From Dehalococcoidia bacterium (GTDB lineage: Bacteria; Chloroflexota; Dehalococcoidia; Dehalococcoidales; E44-bin46): a DNA stretch of 34,839 bases. Shown here piece by piece: positions 14,726 to 23,572 of this stretch. Position 1 is the stretch's first letter. Every line of letters starts with the position of its first letter. The position numbers and the translations under genes were made by a program. Below the pieces are notes generated by a model. The model was not told the DNA's origin, ran no database searches, and was given only the letters and a program-made list of their open reading frames with translations. The stretch lies in the NCBI GenBank assembly GCA_004376105.1, contig SOKA01000037.1:1-34839 (forward strand), written 5' to 3'.

Positions 14726-16638
14726 GCCATATCGGGTGCAGCTGGGGCTTGTTTGGGGAGGGGTTGAGGTATGATTGGTGCTTTCTTAGTTTTGGTCGTA
14801 GTTTTTGCTGGCGTGGGGGCGGGTGTGGCTGCGGCTTCTGGCAGAGGCGATGGTACCGGTTGGTTAAGTAATAAGTCCAGTTCTTCACCCTCCAGGCTCT
14901 CGTGAGCAATAAGCTTTTGGGCAACATATATTAATTTTGGCTTGTTTTCAGTTAGAATCTTTTTGGCTGCTTTATAAGCGTGCTGAATAATATTATGGAC
15001 CTCCCCATCAATCTCCTGGGCTACCTTCTCGCTATAGTTCCTCTGCTCGGTGATTTCGCGACCGAGGAAGATTAGTTCCTCCTTATGCCCGAAGGTTCGT
15101 GGTCCTAGTTTATCACTCATTCCGTACTCAGTCACCATCTTGCGGGCAAGCGTGGTTGCCCGCTCAATATCATCGTAAGCCCCGGTGGTCGTTTCATTGA
15201 AGATTAACTTCTCAGCAGTATGACCGGCTAGGAGGGTGGCTACCATATCGTTGAATTGGGAGCGTGTCATCAGATATCGGTCTTCGGTGGGTAGTTGCCG
15301 GGTATGGCCGAGAGACATCCCACGAGCCACTATGGAGATTTTATGTACTGGGTCAGCATTAGGTAGCATTTTGGCAACTAGGGCATGTCCTGCCTCGTGA
15401 TAGGCAGTGATTTCCTTTTCCTTAGGGCTTATCCTCCGGCTCTTCCTCTCTGGGCCAGCAATCACCCGGTCTATGGACTCCTCAAACTCCTGCATTTCAA
15501 TAACTTGCTTGCCCCGCCTGGCAGCCATAATAGCTGCCTCATTGACCAGATTGGCTAGGTCAGCGCCACTAAAACCGGCTGTCTGTCTAGCTAGTACCTC
15601 TAGACTAACCGATTCAGCCAGTGGCTTACCGTTGGAATGAACTTTAAGGATTGCTTTTCGACCGTTGATATCTGGTCGATCCAGGATTACCCGGCGGTCG
15701 AAGCGCCCAGGGCGAAGTAAAGCCGGGTCGAGTATATCAGGTCGGTTGGTAGCGGCGAGAATAATCACGTTAGTATTGGTGTCAAAGCCATCCATCTCCG
15801 TCAGAATCTGGTTAAGGGTTTGCTCCCTCTCATCATGACCGCCGCCTAGTCCAGCACCACGGTGACGACCTACAGCATCAATCTCATCAATGAAGACAAT
15901 GCAAGGGGTATTACGTTTGGCCTGGTCAAAGAGGTCACGCACCCTAGAGGCACCAACGCCAACAAACATCTCCACGAATTCGCTGCCACTAATAGAAAAG
16001 AAAGGCACCCCAGCTTCACCAGCTATTGCCCGAGCCAGTAGCGTCTTTCCTGTGCCTGGCGGACCTACTAGCAGTAACCCCTTTGGGATACGGGCTCCTA
16101 GTTTCTGAAACTTCTCACGCGACTTGAGGAATTCTACTACTTCGTGTAACTCCTGCTTGGCTTCCTCTACCCCGGCGACGTCATCAAAGGTTACCGTTGG
16201 TGTATGAGCTGGAAACAATCGAGCTCGGCTACGGCCAAAACTCATGGCTTGGCTATTAGCTCCCTGTGCCCTGCGGAATAGGAAGAACAGCAAACCACCA
16301 AAGAGTATAAGGGGAAGGAAGTTTATCAGCAGACCCCAGTTAAACCCTGACGGTTTTACCTTAGGTCCTCCTTCCTCAAAGATATACCCTAGTTCCTGGA
16401 GGTCAACTGCACTCAGACTACCTATGACTGTTTTTAGCTCTGTACCTGCGGTAGAGGTCATGAGTAATTGTTCGCCATCTATTACAGTCTCCTCTATCTC
16501 GCCATTCCGGGACATGGCAATAGCTTCACCCAGGCTTATTTCTTCAGGTTTCTTGGTTGCGGGCGTGAAATAAGCGAAAAGAGCCATAGCGGCCACTGCG
16601 ATAACTATAAATATTATGATATTACGACTCAACCTCAT
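14722..16638 (-). CDS. ftsH: ATP-dependent zinc metalloprotease FtsH
   Basis: Membrane-anchored AAA+ protease that degrades membrane and regulatory proteins. The 638-residue protein has two membrane helices (about 6-24 and 101-121) around an extracytoplasmic segment, Walker A GPPGTGKT (192-199), Walker B IVFIDEID (247-254), the SRH region ATNRPDILDPALLRPGRFDR (296-315), and the zinc site HEAGH (414-418) with the third ligand Asp near 490 (TGAYDDIERAT). The aromatic-gate pore loop is FVEMFVGVGASR. The C-terminus carries a Pro/Ala/Lys-rich tail (about 596-638), likely disordered. AAGGA precedes the ATG; an extended -10 promoter is at 16697-16705. moaE overlaps its stop codon by 4 nt. Confidence 0.97.
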   Translation of the reverse strand: MRLSRNIIIFIVIAVAAMALFAYFTPATKKPEEISLGEAIAMSRNGEIEETVIDGEQLLMTSTAGTELKTVIGSLSAVDLQELGYIFEEGGPKVKPSGFNWGLLINFLPLILFGGLLFFLFRRAQGANSQAMSFGRSRARLFPAHTPTVTFDDVAGVEEAKQELHEVVEFLKSREKFQKLGARIPKGLLLVGPPGTGKTLLARAIAGEAGVPFFSISGSEFVEMFVGVGASRVRDLFDQAKRNTPCIVFIDEIDAVGRHRGAGLGGGHDEREQTLNQILTEMDGFDTNTNVIILAATNRPDILDPALLRPGRFDRRVILDRPDINGRKAILKVHSNGKPLAESVSLEVLARQTAGFSGADLANLVNEAAIMAARRGKQVIEMQEFEESIDRVIAGPERKSRRISPKEKEITAYHEAGHALVAKMLPNADPVHKISIVARGMSLGHTRQLPTEDRYLMTRSQFNDMVATLLAGHTAEKLIFNETTTGAYDDIERATTLARKMVTEYGMSDKLGPRTFGHKEELIFLGREITEQRNYSEKVAQEIDGEVHNIIQHAYKAAKKILTENKPKLIYVAQKLIAHESLEGEELDLLLNQPVPSPLPEAAATPAPTPAKTTTKTKKAPIIPQPLPKQAPAAPDMA

Positions 16639-16696
16639 TTTTATCCTTCACCCCAAGTAGTAGTTGGCCTTAGCTTTAACTCTTAGTGGTGTTTAT

Positions 16697-16705
16697 ATTA
16701 TACCA
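16697..16705 (-). promoter_or_regulatory. Extended -10 promoter of ftsH
   Basis: Minus strand TGG followed by TATAAT (16697-16702) is a perfect extended -10 element; no good -35 is seen at the expected distance. The start near 16690 gives a leader of about 52 nt. Confidence 0.55.
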
Positions 16706-16743
16706 AAAAATAGCAGTAAATGGAAAAAATTCAGCGAATGGTC

Positions 16744-17583
16744 TTAATCTGATTTTAGCCGGGTATTATAGGTTGTTTGCAGAAGCAGAGCATCCTCTTC
16801 CAGATTTGGGCTTTCGCAGATAACAATACCCTTGACCTCGTAATCCTTTAATGCTTGGAGAAGTTCAACATACTGGAAATCTGACTCTTTTAGGTTCAGA
16901 TGTTTTATTTCTCCCTTCGGTCCATAGGCAATACCAGAAACATGAATGTGCATATTATCCAGGGCGGCTCTGCCTAACCGCTGTTTAACTTGTAGCAGAA
17001 TGGAGACAAACTCTGGGTAAGAATTGAACTCCCTAGTCCGAGCATGCCAATGGGCAAAGTCTATACAGGGAGCTAATCCTTCTAGCTCGGTGCATAGGTT
17101 AAATATTTCGTCTGGGGTTCCAAACCCAGAGGGCTTACCCGGGACCTCTGGCCTAATCCTTACTCGATTATTTTCCCTTTTAAGCTGGTTTAGTGTTTCG
17201 GCTAAATATTTTTTCACTGTATTATAGGCTTTTTCAGGTGGGTCACCGAGATAATAAGCAGTGTGGAAAACGACGCTTTCAGCCCCACATAGAGAGGCGA
17301 TACGGGCTGTCTGTAATAGTCGCTCTTGGCTAGCCTTTATCTTTTCTGGCTCACGGGCGTTAAAGTTTATAAAGTAAGGAGCGTGAGCTGATAGCTTTAT
17401 ACCTGTCCTGGTTGCTGTTTCCGCAACCGGGTAAGCACCTGCCTTATCCATCTTTACACCGCGGACGAATTCTATCTCCATGCAGCCAAGTCCAAGCTCG
17501 GCAATACGCTCAATTCCTGATGTGGTTGATGATGATTTGGCGCTATGAGGAACGCCGCCTGTTCCAAAAAGTAGCCCTGCCAT
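16744..17583 (-). CDS. nfo: Endonuclease IV-like AP endonuclease
   Basis: Cleaves DNA 5' to abasic sites with a tri-zinc centre in a TIM barrel. The 279-residue protein has the expected metal-ligand pattern: LSAHAPYFINF (His), SVVFHTAYYLG (His), IRPEVPGKPSGFGTPDEI (Glu), PCIDFAHWHAR (Asp, His), NMHIHVSGI (His) and IVICESP (Glu). The length equals bacterial and archaeal Nfo (about 280). A TATACT with upstream TG (17616-17621) is a likely -10 and lies about 32 nt before the ATG. It is divergent from the DUF72 gene. Another xylose-isomerase-like TIM-barrel activity cannot be excluded. Confidence 0.82.
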   Translation of the reverse strand: MAGLLFGTGGVPHSAKSSSTTSGIERIAELGLGCMEIEFVRGVKMDKAGAYPVAETATRTGIKLSAHAPYFINFNAREPEKIKASQERLLQTARIASLCGAESVVFHTAYYLGDPPEKAYNTVKKYLAETLNQLKRENNRVRIRPEVPGKPSGFGTPDEIFNLCTELEGLAPCIDFAHWHARTREFNSYPEFVSILLQVKQRLGRAALDNMHIHVSGIAYGPKGEIKHLNLKESDFQYVELLQALKDYEVKGIVICESPNLEEDALLLQTTYNTRLKSD

Positions 17584-17729
17584 TTATTTCTAATTCTTCT
17601 ACTTATTTTGAATATAGTATATCATAGCATTTATTTCGGCAATAACCTGCTCTTGCATAATGCCTATCCTCTGTTTATTATAGCTTAAATAGGTGGGTTT
17701 TGCCTATATTCACGGTTGTTGGGGTGAGG

Positions 17730-17758
17730 TTGATAAAATAGACTAAATAGGATACACT
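17730..17758 (+). promoter_or_regulatory. Promoter of the DUF72 gene, predicted leaderless
   Basis: TTGATA (17730-17735), 17-nt spacer, TACACT (17753-17758), then exactly 6 nt to the ATG at 17765. The transcription start would fall on or beside the start codon, and no Shine-Dalgarno sequence is present. Confidence 0.55.
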
Positions 17759-17764
17759 AAAAAT

Positions 17765-18532
17765 ATGATGTACCTTGGCACTTCAGGGTTTAGTTATAAC
17801 GATTGGGTGGGGAACTTTTACCCAGTGGGTATGCCCAAAAGGGAATGGCTTACCTATTATGCTCGTGAGTTTAATACCTGCGAAGTAAATTCATCCTTTT
17901 ATGCGTTGCCTACGCCTTCCAGCTTAAAAGCAATGGCAGGGAAAACAGGTGAAGGTTTCCTATTTTGTTTTAAGGCGAATCAAGAAATGACCCACCAGCG
18001 GGGTGACAATGCCCCCATTTTTAAGGCATTTTGCCAGGTGTTAGAGCCTATCATCACTGCTGGGAAGCTGGGTTGTATCCTGGCTCAGTTTCCATATAGT
18101 TTCAGTTTTAATCGCCGTAACTGGGAGTACCTCAGCCTGTTTAAGGAAAGGTTAGGTGAACTACCGGTGGTGATTGAATTCCGTAATGCCCGGTGGCTGA
18201 GAAGTGAGGTGTTTGACTGGCTCCGTCATCATGAGTTAGGCTTTTGTTGTGTCGATGAACCACCGCTACCTAATCTTTTACCGCCACTAGCTGAGGTAAC
18301 AAGTAAGATAAGCTATGTCCGCTTTCATGGGCGTAATAGTGCTAAGTGGTGGCAGCACGAGCAGGCTTATGAGAGGTATGATTATAGCTATACACCACAG
18401 GAACTCAGCGAATGGCTACCTAGGATTCAAAAGCTGGATAGTGTAGCTGAAAAGACCTTTGTCTTCGCCAACAATCACTGGCGTGGGCAGGCAGTTAGCA
18501 CCATCCGTCAATTGCGGCTGATGCTGGACTAA
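17765..18532 (+). CDS. DUF72 family protein
   Basis: A 255-residue TIM-barrel-like protein of the DUF72 family (YecE-like). Signature blocks: LGTSGFSYNDWVGNFYP at the N-terminus, YYAREFNTCEVNSSFYALP, FCFKANQEMTH, LGCILAQFPYSF, PVVIEFRNARW, ISYVRFHGRN, and the C-terminal VFANNHWRGQAVSTIRQL. Biochemical function is not established to my knowledge; DUF72 genes are often near DNA-repair or Fe-S genes, and here the divergent neighbour is an endonuclease IV homologue. Two ATGs in tandem (17765, 17768) with no ribosome site, consistent with a leaderless mRNA. Confidence 0.9.
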   Translation: MMYLGTSGFSYNDWVGNFYPVGMPKREWLTYYAREFNTCEVNSSFYALPTPSSLKAMAGKTGEGFLFCFKANQEMTHQRGDNAPIFKAFCQVLEPIITAGKLGCILAQFPYSFSFNRRNWEYLSLFKERLGELPVVIEFRNARWLRSEVFDWLRHHELGFCCVDEPPLPNLLPPLAEVTSKISYVRFHGRNSAKWWQHEQAYERYDYSYTPQELSEWLPRIQKLDSVAEKTFVFANNHWRGQAVSTIRQLRLMLD

Positions 18533-18548
18533 TGTGCCTCACTTAACA

Positions 18549-18577
18549 TTGCTCTCTCAGATAACACTAGGTATAAT
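18549..18577 (+). promoter_or_regulatory. Predicted promoter of the dksA-like/lspA/rluD operon
   Basis: TTGCTC (18549-18554), 17-nt spacer, TATAAT (18572-18577). The start near 18584 gives a leader of about 70 nt to the GTG at 18655. Confidence 0.5.
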
Positions 18578-18654
18578 AGCTTACTTGTCAGCCTAAATGG
18601 GAAAATCAGAAACTGGCTATCTCAAACTTGACAGGCGAGCAAGAGGAGGAAGAA

Positions 18655-19023
18655 GTGACTACGAGTTTTAATTTACTTCGCTCTCGTTTGGAGAGTGAGC
18701 AGAAGCGCTTAATTGGTGAATTAGAGCAATTAGAGGCTAGCGTCCGTCCTGCAAGTGAGAGGCGGGAGGGTAGTCCCTTTGGCAAAAGGGAGGAGGAAGC
18801 TACAGAGACCCTCGAGTTAGAGACGCGGCTGGCTTTAGAGAAGCGTATTAGAAACCAACTGGCTGAGATTGAGCACGCTTTATCTAAATTTGAAGAAGGA
18901 ACCTATGGCTTATGTGACATTTGTGGTCAACCTATAGACCCAGCCCGATTAGAAGCTCTTCCCCAGGCAAACCTGTGCTTGAGTTGTAAGGCTAGTCAGG
19001 CAAAGAATGCAAAAGGTAGATAG
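18655..19023 (+). CDS. DksA/TraR-type zinc-finger protein
   Basis: A 122-residue protein with an N-terminal coiled coil (RSRLESEQKRLIGELEQLEA, and about 55-85) and a C-terminal four-Cys zinc finger (LCDICGQPIDPARLEALPQANLCLSCK), the DksA/TraR layout. DksA acts in the RNA polymerase secondary channel; many short homologues are uncharacterised. The coiled-coil tip does not show the usual DxxDxA motif in an obvious place, so polymerase regulation is not assured. The GTG at 18655 is preferred because GAGGAGG (18643-18649) stands 5 nt before it; an upstream TTG at 18628 has no ribosome site. It overlaps lspA by 17 nt. Confidence 0.85.
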   Translation: MTTSFNLLRSRLESEQKRLIGELEQLEASVRPASERREGSPFGKREEEATETLELETRLALEKRIRNQLAEIEHALSKFEEGTYGLCDICGQPIDPARLEALPQANLCLSCKASQAKNAKGR

Positions 19024-19543
19024 TCTTCGGGGTAAGTGGTGGCGGAATGCGGTCTTTTTCCTTACTGCAATATTGGTGGTGGTTGGAGATCAGCTTAGCA
19101 AGATATGGATAAGGTCTAATTTAGCTATAGGGCAATCGTTACCTGAGACGGGATTCTTTCGGATAGTCCATACCCATAATACCGGAGCTGCCTTTGGTTT
19201 GTTTCAAGGGCAGTCGTTCGCTCTAACTATAGTTGCCTTCGTCGGCGTGGCTATTCTTCTGTTCTATGCCTTTTTTGTTTGTCGTCGGTTTCCCTTCTTA
19301 AATAATATGCTGAGCAGGGTAGCTCTGGGTTCGATTCTTGGCGGCACGGTGGGTAACCTGATTGACCGACTACGCTTTGGCGGTGTTACCGACTTTATCG
19401 GTGTTGGTATCTGGCCGCCATTTAACGTTGCTGATTCGTCAATAACCGTCGGTGTTGTTGTATTTGCTGGCTCTCTATTGTATCTACTCTTTAGCCAGAG
19501 GCAAGAGACAAAGAGAGATAAAACAGTTTCCCAGAAGAATTAA
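19007..19543 (+). CDS. lspA: Lipoprotein signal peptidase (signal peptidase II)
   Basis: Cleaves the signal peptide of diacylglyceryl-prolipoproteins; an inner-membrane aspartyl protease. The 178-residue protein has four membrane helices and the two catalytic aspartates in GGTVGNLIDRLRFGGVTDF and FNVADSSITVGV. The family blocks VVGDQLSKIWI and HNTGAAFGLF are also present. One potential client in this window is the rhodanese lipoprotein at 27335. The start overlaps the upstream zinc-finger gene, so translation is probably coupled. The order dksA-like, lspA, rluD is common in bacteria. Confidence 0.95.
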   Translation: MQKVDSLRGKWWRNAVFFLTAILVVVGDQLSKIWIRSNLAIGQSLPETGFFRIVHTHNTGAAFGLFQGQSFALTIVAFVGVAILLFYAFFVCRRFPFLNNMLSRVALGSILGGTVGNLIDRLRFGGVTDFIGVGIWPPFNVADSSITVGVVVFAGSLLYLLFSQRQETKRDKTVSQKN

Positions 19544-19568
19544 GCTTTCCCGGAGTGGCTTAAGGGGG

Positions 19569-20480
19569 GTGAGGTTTATACCCCGTCTCAAGGTATTTAG
19601 CTTTGTGGTTGATGAGCCAGGGGCTCGTCTTGATAAGTATGTGGCTGAGAAGTGTCTAGACCTTTCCCGGCCCCAGGCTCAAAAGCTTATTGCTGATGGC
19701 TATATCACGGTTAATGACCGTGTGGCTAAGGCGGGACTTAGACTTCATATTGGTGATAGGGTGAATATTACTATACCTCCCCCTCCGCCCAGCCCCTTAT
19801 CTCCTGAGGCGATTCCGTTAAATATTATCTACGAGGATGATGACCTTTTAGTCATAGACAAACCAGCCGGGCTGACTATTCACCCAGCACCGGGACACCC
19901 AAGTCATACCCTAGTAAATGCTATTCTGTCCTACTTGCCCAACCTGCCTGATACTGGGGACTCATTGCGACCGGGAATTGTGCATCGTCTGGATAAAGAC
20001 GCCTCAGGGGTGATGGTGGTGGCTAAGAATAGTGTGGCTCAGGCTAATCTGATTAATCAATTTAAAGCTCGCTCGGTAGTAAAAGCCTATCTGGTGTTGG
20101 TTAAGGGACATCTCACTCCGGATGAGGGCGTTATTGAGGCACCTATTGGGCGTGACCCTCGCAACCGAAAACGCATGGCAGTGGTGGCTGAGGGCAGAGA
20201 GGCGCGAACCAACTATCATGTCATTAAGTATATAGGAAACTATACCCTGCTTGAGGTCAGACCTGAGACCGGTCGCACTCACCAGATTCGGGTTCACCTT
20301 TCAGCTATTGGCTACCCGGTGGTAGGAGATAGCGTGTATGGAGTAAAATCACCCTATCTCTCCCGGCAATTTCTGCATGCCTGCCGCCTGGGCTTTAAGT
20401 TACCATCCAGCGGCGAGTATGTAGAATTCACCTCCGATCTCCCCCCAGATTTGGAGCAAGCACTAAAAGACATTGCCTAG
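19569..20480 (+). CDS. rluD: 23S rRNA pseudouridine synthase, RluD type
   Basis: Isomerises uridines in 23S rRNA helix 69 (RluD-family role). The protein has an N-terminal S4 RNA-binding domain (ARLDKYVAEKCLDLSRPQAQKLIADG) and the RluA-type catalytic domain. The nucleophile Asp lies in GIVHRLDKDASGVMVVAK; LLEVRPETGRTHQIRVHLSAIGYPVVGD and the LHACRLGF end motif follow. The frame is open back to 19452 inside lspA, but family alignment puts the start near VFSFVVDEPG. GTG at 19569 (303 residues) is my choice; GTG at 19605 with AAGG upstream is the alternative. Confidence 0.93.
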   Translation: MRFIPRLKVFSFVVDEPGARLDKYVAEKCLDLSRPQAQKLIADGYITVNDRVAKAGLRLHIGDRVNITIPPPPPSPLSPEAIPLNIIYEDDDLLVIDKPAGLTIHPAPGHPSHTLVNAILSYLPNLPDTGDSLRPGIVHRLDKDASGVMVVAKNSVAQANLINQFKARSVVKAYLVLVKGHLTPDEGVIEAPIGRDPRNRKRMAVVAEGREARTNYHVIKYIGNYTLLEVRPETGRTHQIRVHLSAIGYPVVGDSVYGVKSPYLSRQFLHACRLGFKLPSSGEYVEFTSDLPPDLEQALKDIA

Positions 20481-20584
20481 AATCTGGATAGGTGAGGTGG
20501 TAGAATGGGTGAAAAGAAGAGTTGAGATGACTAAGGTTAGAGCGTTTGGATGTTATCTGAAACATTTCTCTTAGTAGGGCATAA

Positions 20585-21370
20585 ATGGAGTTAAATATAC
20601 AAACATATCAAGAATTAGCAGAAAAATATTTAAAGTATCAGTTTGCACTTTACCCGATGAAGTTTGATGCTACGCCAGAGTTGCAAATAGCAATAATGCA
20701 ATCTCATCAATCCAATACTGACACAATGTTTTCACTTAGAGAGATAATTGCGTTGAAAAATGTGAACGATGTTTATTGCCTTTCTCGATCTATGTTCGAA
20801 TCGGTTGTAAACATGGGGGTGTTGGTAACTGACAAAATAAAGGATGGAGCAAAACGTTTCCTGGGATTTCAATATGTTGAAGCATGTAGAATACTGGATC
20901 ACCTAAAACAAATCGACCCAGAATTCGCCAGTAAGGTTTACGACCCTGAGGAAGTTAATGCCATTATAGCGGGACGAAACGCTTTTGTTTCAAAATATGG
21001 CAATGTTGGTGATTGGTGTGGTCTTAATTTAATCGAGAGGGTTAGACTGATTGATGAGAGTTTTCCACCCACTTGTTCAACTACAAAATTCTTTGAGTAC
21101 TTCTATTGCCAAGTATATAGGAAAGGTTCAGGCGCAACACATCGAACTTCTACCGGATTAGGGCGGTCTATCGTCTGGACAAAATCAATGGTTGGCGATT
21201 TGATTTTCATCGAGCCCACTCCGAATATGAACCATCTAGTTTTCGCTAGTATTCACTCCCTAATTGTTTATTTAGCGAGTATCAGATTTATAGGCCAGAT
21301 TTTAAAAGGTAACGAGACGGAATCTTATTATCAAAAGGAAACTGCTTGCATTATTGCAGGAAAAGAATAG
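20585..21370 (+). CDS. DUF5677-like hypothetical protein, probably acquired
   Basis: A 261-residue, mostly helical protein. The blocks CLSRSMFESVVNMGVL, GAKRFLGFQYVEACR and GSGATHRTSTG resemble the DUF5677 pattern (Arg-x-x-x-Glu helix followed by a Ser/His motif), but I am not certain. No signal peptide; a hydrophobic stretch near 218-237 (VFASIHSLIVYLASIRFIGQ) may be a buried helix. Codon use is clearly more AT-rich (AAA, ATA, TTA, CAA) than in flanking rluD and gltX, and the gene interrupts two housekeeping genes, both signs of transfer. Such proteins often occur in variable regions; no function is assigned. AGGG is the only ribosome-site candidate. Confidence 0.6.
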   Translation: MELNIQTYQELAEKYLKYQFALYPMKFDATPELQIAIMQSHQSNTDTMFSLREIIALKNVNDVYCLSRSMFESVVNMGVLVTDKIKDGAKRFLGFQYVEACRILDHLKQIDPEFASKVYDPEEVNAIIAGRNAFVSKYGNVGDWCGLNLIERVRLIDESFPPTCSTTKFFEYFYCQVYRKGSGATHRTSTGLGRSIVWTKSMVGDLIFIEPTPNMNHLVFASIHSLIVYLASIRFIGQILKGNETESYYQKETACIIAGKE

Positions 21371-21412
21371 ATGGCAAGTACGTCAGATAACACAGCATGT
21401 ACGCTATGGGCT

Positions 21413-21436
21413 AATGTCCTTGCCCTTTGGGACATT
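21413..21436 (+). terminator. Hairpin between the DUF5677-like gene and gltX
   Basis: AATGTCC (21413-21419) pairs perfectly with GGACATT (21430-21436) over a 10-nt loop. It could be a weak terminator for the inserted gene or part of the gltX leader (gltX starts 40 nt later). No U-run follows. Confidence 0.35.
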
Positions 21437-21475
21437 GCTTTGTAACTTCTTTCGAGCTCCGGAGAGATGTTTTAG

Positions 21476-22921
21476 ATGAATAAATCAGTTAGGGTGCGGT
21501 TTGCACCTAGTCCTACAGGTTATCCCCACGTGGGCAATATCAGGACTGCCCTGTTTAACTGGCTCTTTGCCCGACACTATGGGGGTAGCTTTATTGTCCG
21601 TATTGAGGATACCGATGTCGCCCGTAAGGTTAAGGGTGCGGTGGAAGTTATCCTTGATAGCCTGTGCTGGTTGGGATTGGATTGGGATGAGGGTCCCTAT
21701 TTTCAATCGCAGCGCTTAGAATTATACCGTGAGGCAGCCAAGCGTCTGATTTCACAGGGAGATGCTTATTATTGCTATTGTTCCCCCCAGCGCCTGGAGG
21801 AGATGCGGGCTGAGCAGGTTAGGCGTAAGCAGCCGCCGGGCTATGACCGACACTGCCGCAATTTAAGTCAGAAAGAGCGGGCTGAAAAGGAGGCTGAAGG
21901 CATTACACCAGTAGTTCGTTTCCAGACCCCGCTTAGCGGGCAGACCAAGTTTAGTGATTTAATTTGGGGTGAGGTGGTATTTGAAAATGATACCATTGAT
22001 GATTTCGTATTGCTTAAATCGGATGGCTATCCTACATATCATCTAGCCAGTGTGGTTGATGACCACCTGATGGAAATAACTCATGTTCTCAGGGCTGAGG
22101 AGTGGCTATCCAGCACCCCCCGCCACCGGCTTCTGTATCAGGCTCTGGGATTTGAGCCACCGCAGTTTGCTCACCTGCCGATGATACTGGGGGCTGACCG
22201 TGCCAAATTGAGTAAAAGACACGGGGCAGTGTCTATAACTGAGTATCGGGAGCAAGGCTATCTACCTGAGGCTATGGTGAACTTTCTGGCTTTGCTGGGC
22301 TGGTCCCTGGATGATAAGACTGAGATTTTACCTGAGCAGGAGCTTATAAACAGCTTTTCCCTGGAGCGTGTCAGTCGGACAGCGGCCGTCTTCAATCGGG
22401 ATAAGCTCAACTGGATGAATGGGGTATATATCCGGAGGTTGAGCGTGGAAGATTTTACTCAGCGGGCGCTCCCCTTTCTGGATAGTGGCTTACCTCCTGA
22501 GGTGAAACGACCGTTATCCATTGAATATATCAGGCAGATTATGCCTCTTATTCAGGAGCGAGCCCGAACCCTGGCTGAGGTAGCTGAGCTGGCTCAGTTT
22601 TTCTTCGTTGACAAGCTTGATTATGCTCCTAGCCTGTTAATAGGTAAGAGTATGAGCCAGGAATTAGCCACTCAAGCGTTAGAGACGGCAAAGCAGAGGC
22701 TGGGGCGATTAGAGGTGTTTGATGCTGAGTCTCTGGAGGCTATGCTTAGACCTCTAGCTGTAGAGTTAGGGCTGAAGACAGGGCAGCTTTTTGGTGTGCT
22801 CAGGGTAGCCGTTACCGGGCGAACAGCGGCGCCGCCTCTATTTCAAACTATGTCGGTCCTGGGCAAGGAGCAGTGCCTTAAGCGAATTGAAACCGCGCTA
22901 GATAGACTCCATAGGCTGTGA
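21476..22921 (+). CDS. gltX: Glutamyl-tRNA synthetase
   Basis: Class I synthetase charging tRNA-Glu, and possibly tRNA-Gln where a GatCAB amidotransferase is used. The 481-residue protein has VRFAPSPTGYPHVGNIRTALFNWLFAR (HIGH-equivalent PHVGN), FIVRIEDTD, the substrate motif SDGYPTYHLASVVDDHLMEITHVLRAEEWLSSTPRH, and KLSKRHGAVS (KMSKS-equivalent). An alpha-helical anticodon-binding domain follows with a normal C-terminus (GRTAAPPLFQTMSVLGKEQCLKRIE). GGAGAG precedes the ATG. Confidence 0.96.
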   Translation: MNKSVRVRFAPSPTGYPHVGNIRTALFNWLFARHYGGSFIVRIEDTDVARKVKGAVEVILDSLCWLGLDWDEGPYFQSQRLELYREAAKRLISQGDAYYCYCSPQRLEEMRAEQVRRKQPPGYDRHCRNLSQKERAEKEAEGITPVVRFQTPLSGQTKFSDLIWGEVVFENDTIDDFVLLKSDGYPTYHLASVVDDHLMEITHVLRAEEWLSSTPRHRLLYQALGFEPPQFAHLPMILGADRAKLSKRHGAVSITEYREQGYLPEAMVNFLALLGWSLDDKTEILPEQELINSFSLERVSRTAAVFNRDKLNWMNGVYIRRLSVEDFTQRALPFLDSGLPPEVKRPLSIEYIRQIMPLIQERARTLAEVAELAQFFFVDKLDYAPSLLIGKSMSQELATQALETAKQRLGRLEVFDAESLEAMLRPLAVELGLKTGQLFGVLRVAVTGRTAAPPLFQTMSVLGKEQCLKRIETALDRLHRL

Positions 22922-22973
22922 GTGTCAAATGGGTATATCTTCGTTAGGCAAAAGCAGATGAAGGAGGTATATA

Positions 22974-23540
22974 GTGAAAGCTATAGCTATTGTTGGTAGT
23001 CCGAGGGAGAAGGGAAATACAGAAATTCTGGCTAGACACACCCTGAAGGCTATAGAAGAGGAGGGATTGGACACCGAACTTATAAGTTTAGCTGATTTAG
23101 ATATCAAGCCGTGCAATACCTGTATGGTCTGTAAAAAAGAAGAACGATGTCCTATCGATGATGACCTATTTCCGATATATATCAAGATGAAAGAGGCTGA
23201 TGCTATAATATTGGCCTCACCAGTATACTTTGGTTCAGCAACAGCTTTATTAAAAGCCCTCATGGAGAGGGCTGGTTATATTGCGTATTGGAATGGTAGG
23301 GCGTTTGAGGGTAAGGTGGGTGGACCCTTGGTGGTAGCCCGCCGGGCTGGTCAAAATTTTACCTTATCTCAGCTGGCTTATTGGTTTTATATTATGGGAT
23401 GTTTTGTTCCCGGCTCAACCTATTGGAATATTGCCTTTGGCGAGCGAAAGGGTGAGGTAGAGAAAGACGAGGAAGGGCTTAAAACAGCGTGGAACTTCGG
23501 TAAAAATGTTGCTCTTTTGGTTAAAAAACTGAAGACCTAG
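22974..23540 (+). CDS. Iron-sulfur flavoprotein-like NAD(P)H:FMN reductase
   Basis: A 188-residue flavodoxin-fold protein of the NADPH-dependent FMN reductase family. It begins KAIAIVGSPREKGNTEILARHTL, where SPREKGNT is the FMN-phosphate loop. Next comes PCNTCMVCKKEERCPIDDD, a compact CX2CX2CX5C motif like that binding a [4Fe-4S] cluster in archaeal Isf proteins. ADAIILASPVYFGSATALLKALMERAG is the second FMN-binding loop. Together these suggest an electron-transfer flavoprotein of an anaerobe. Starts with GTG, placed by AAGGAGG at 22961-22967. It lies 52 nt after gltX and is followed by palindromic repeat copy B. Confidence 0.85.
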   Translation: MKAIAIVGSPREKGNTEILARHTLKAIEEEGLDTELISLADLDIKPCNTCMVCKKEERCPIDDDLFPIYIKMKEADAIILASPVYFGSATALLKALMERAGYIAYWNGRAFEGKVGGPLVVARRAGQNFTLSQLAYWFYIMGCFVPGSTYWNIAFGERKGEVEKDEEGLKTAWNFGKNVALLVKKLKT

Positions 23541-23572
23541 TTTACTTCGCAAGGAATAATTGATATTTTCTA

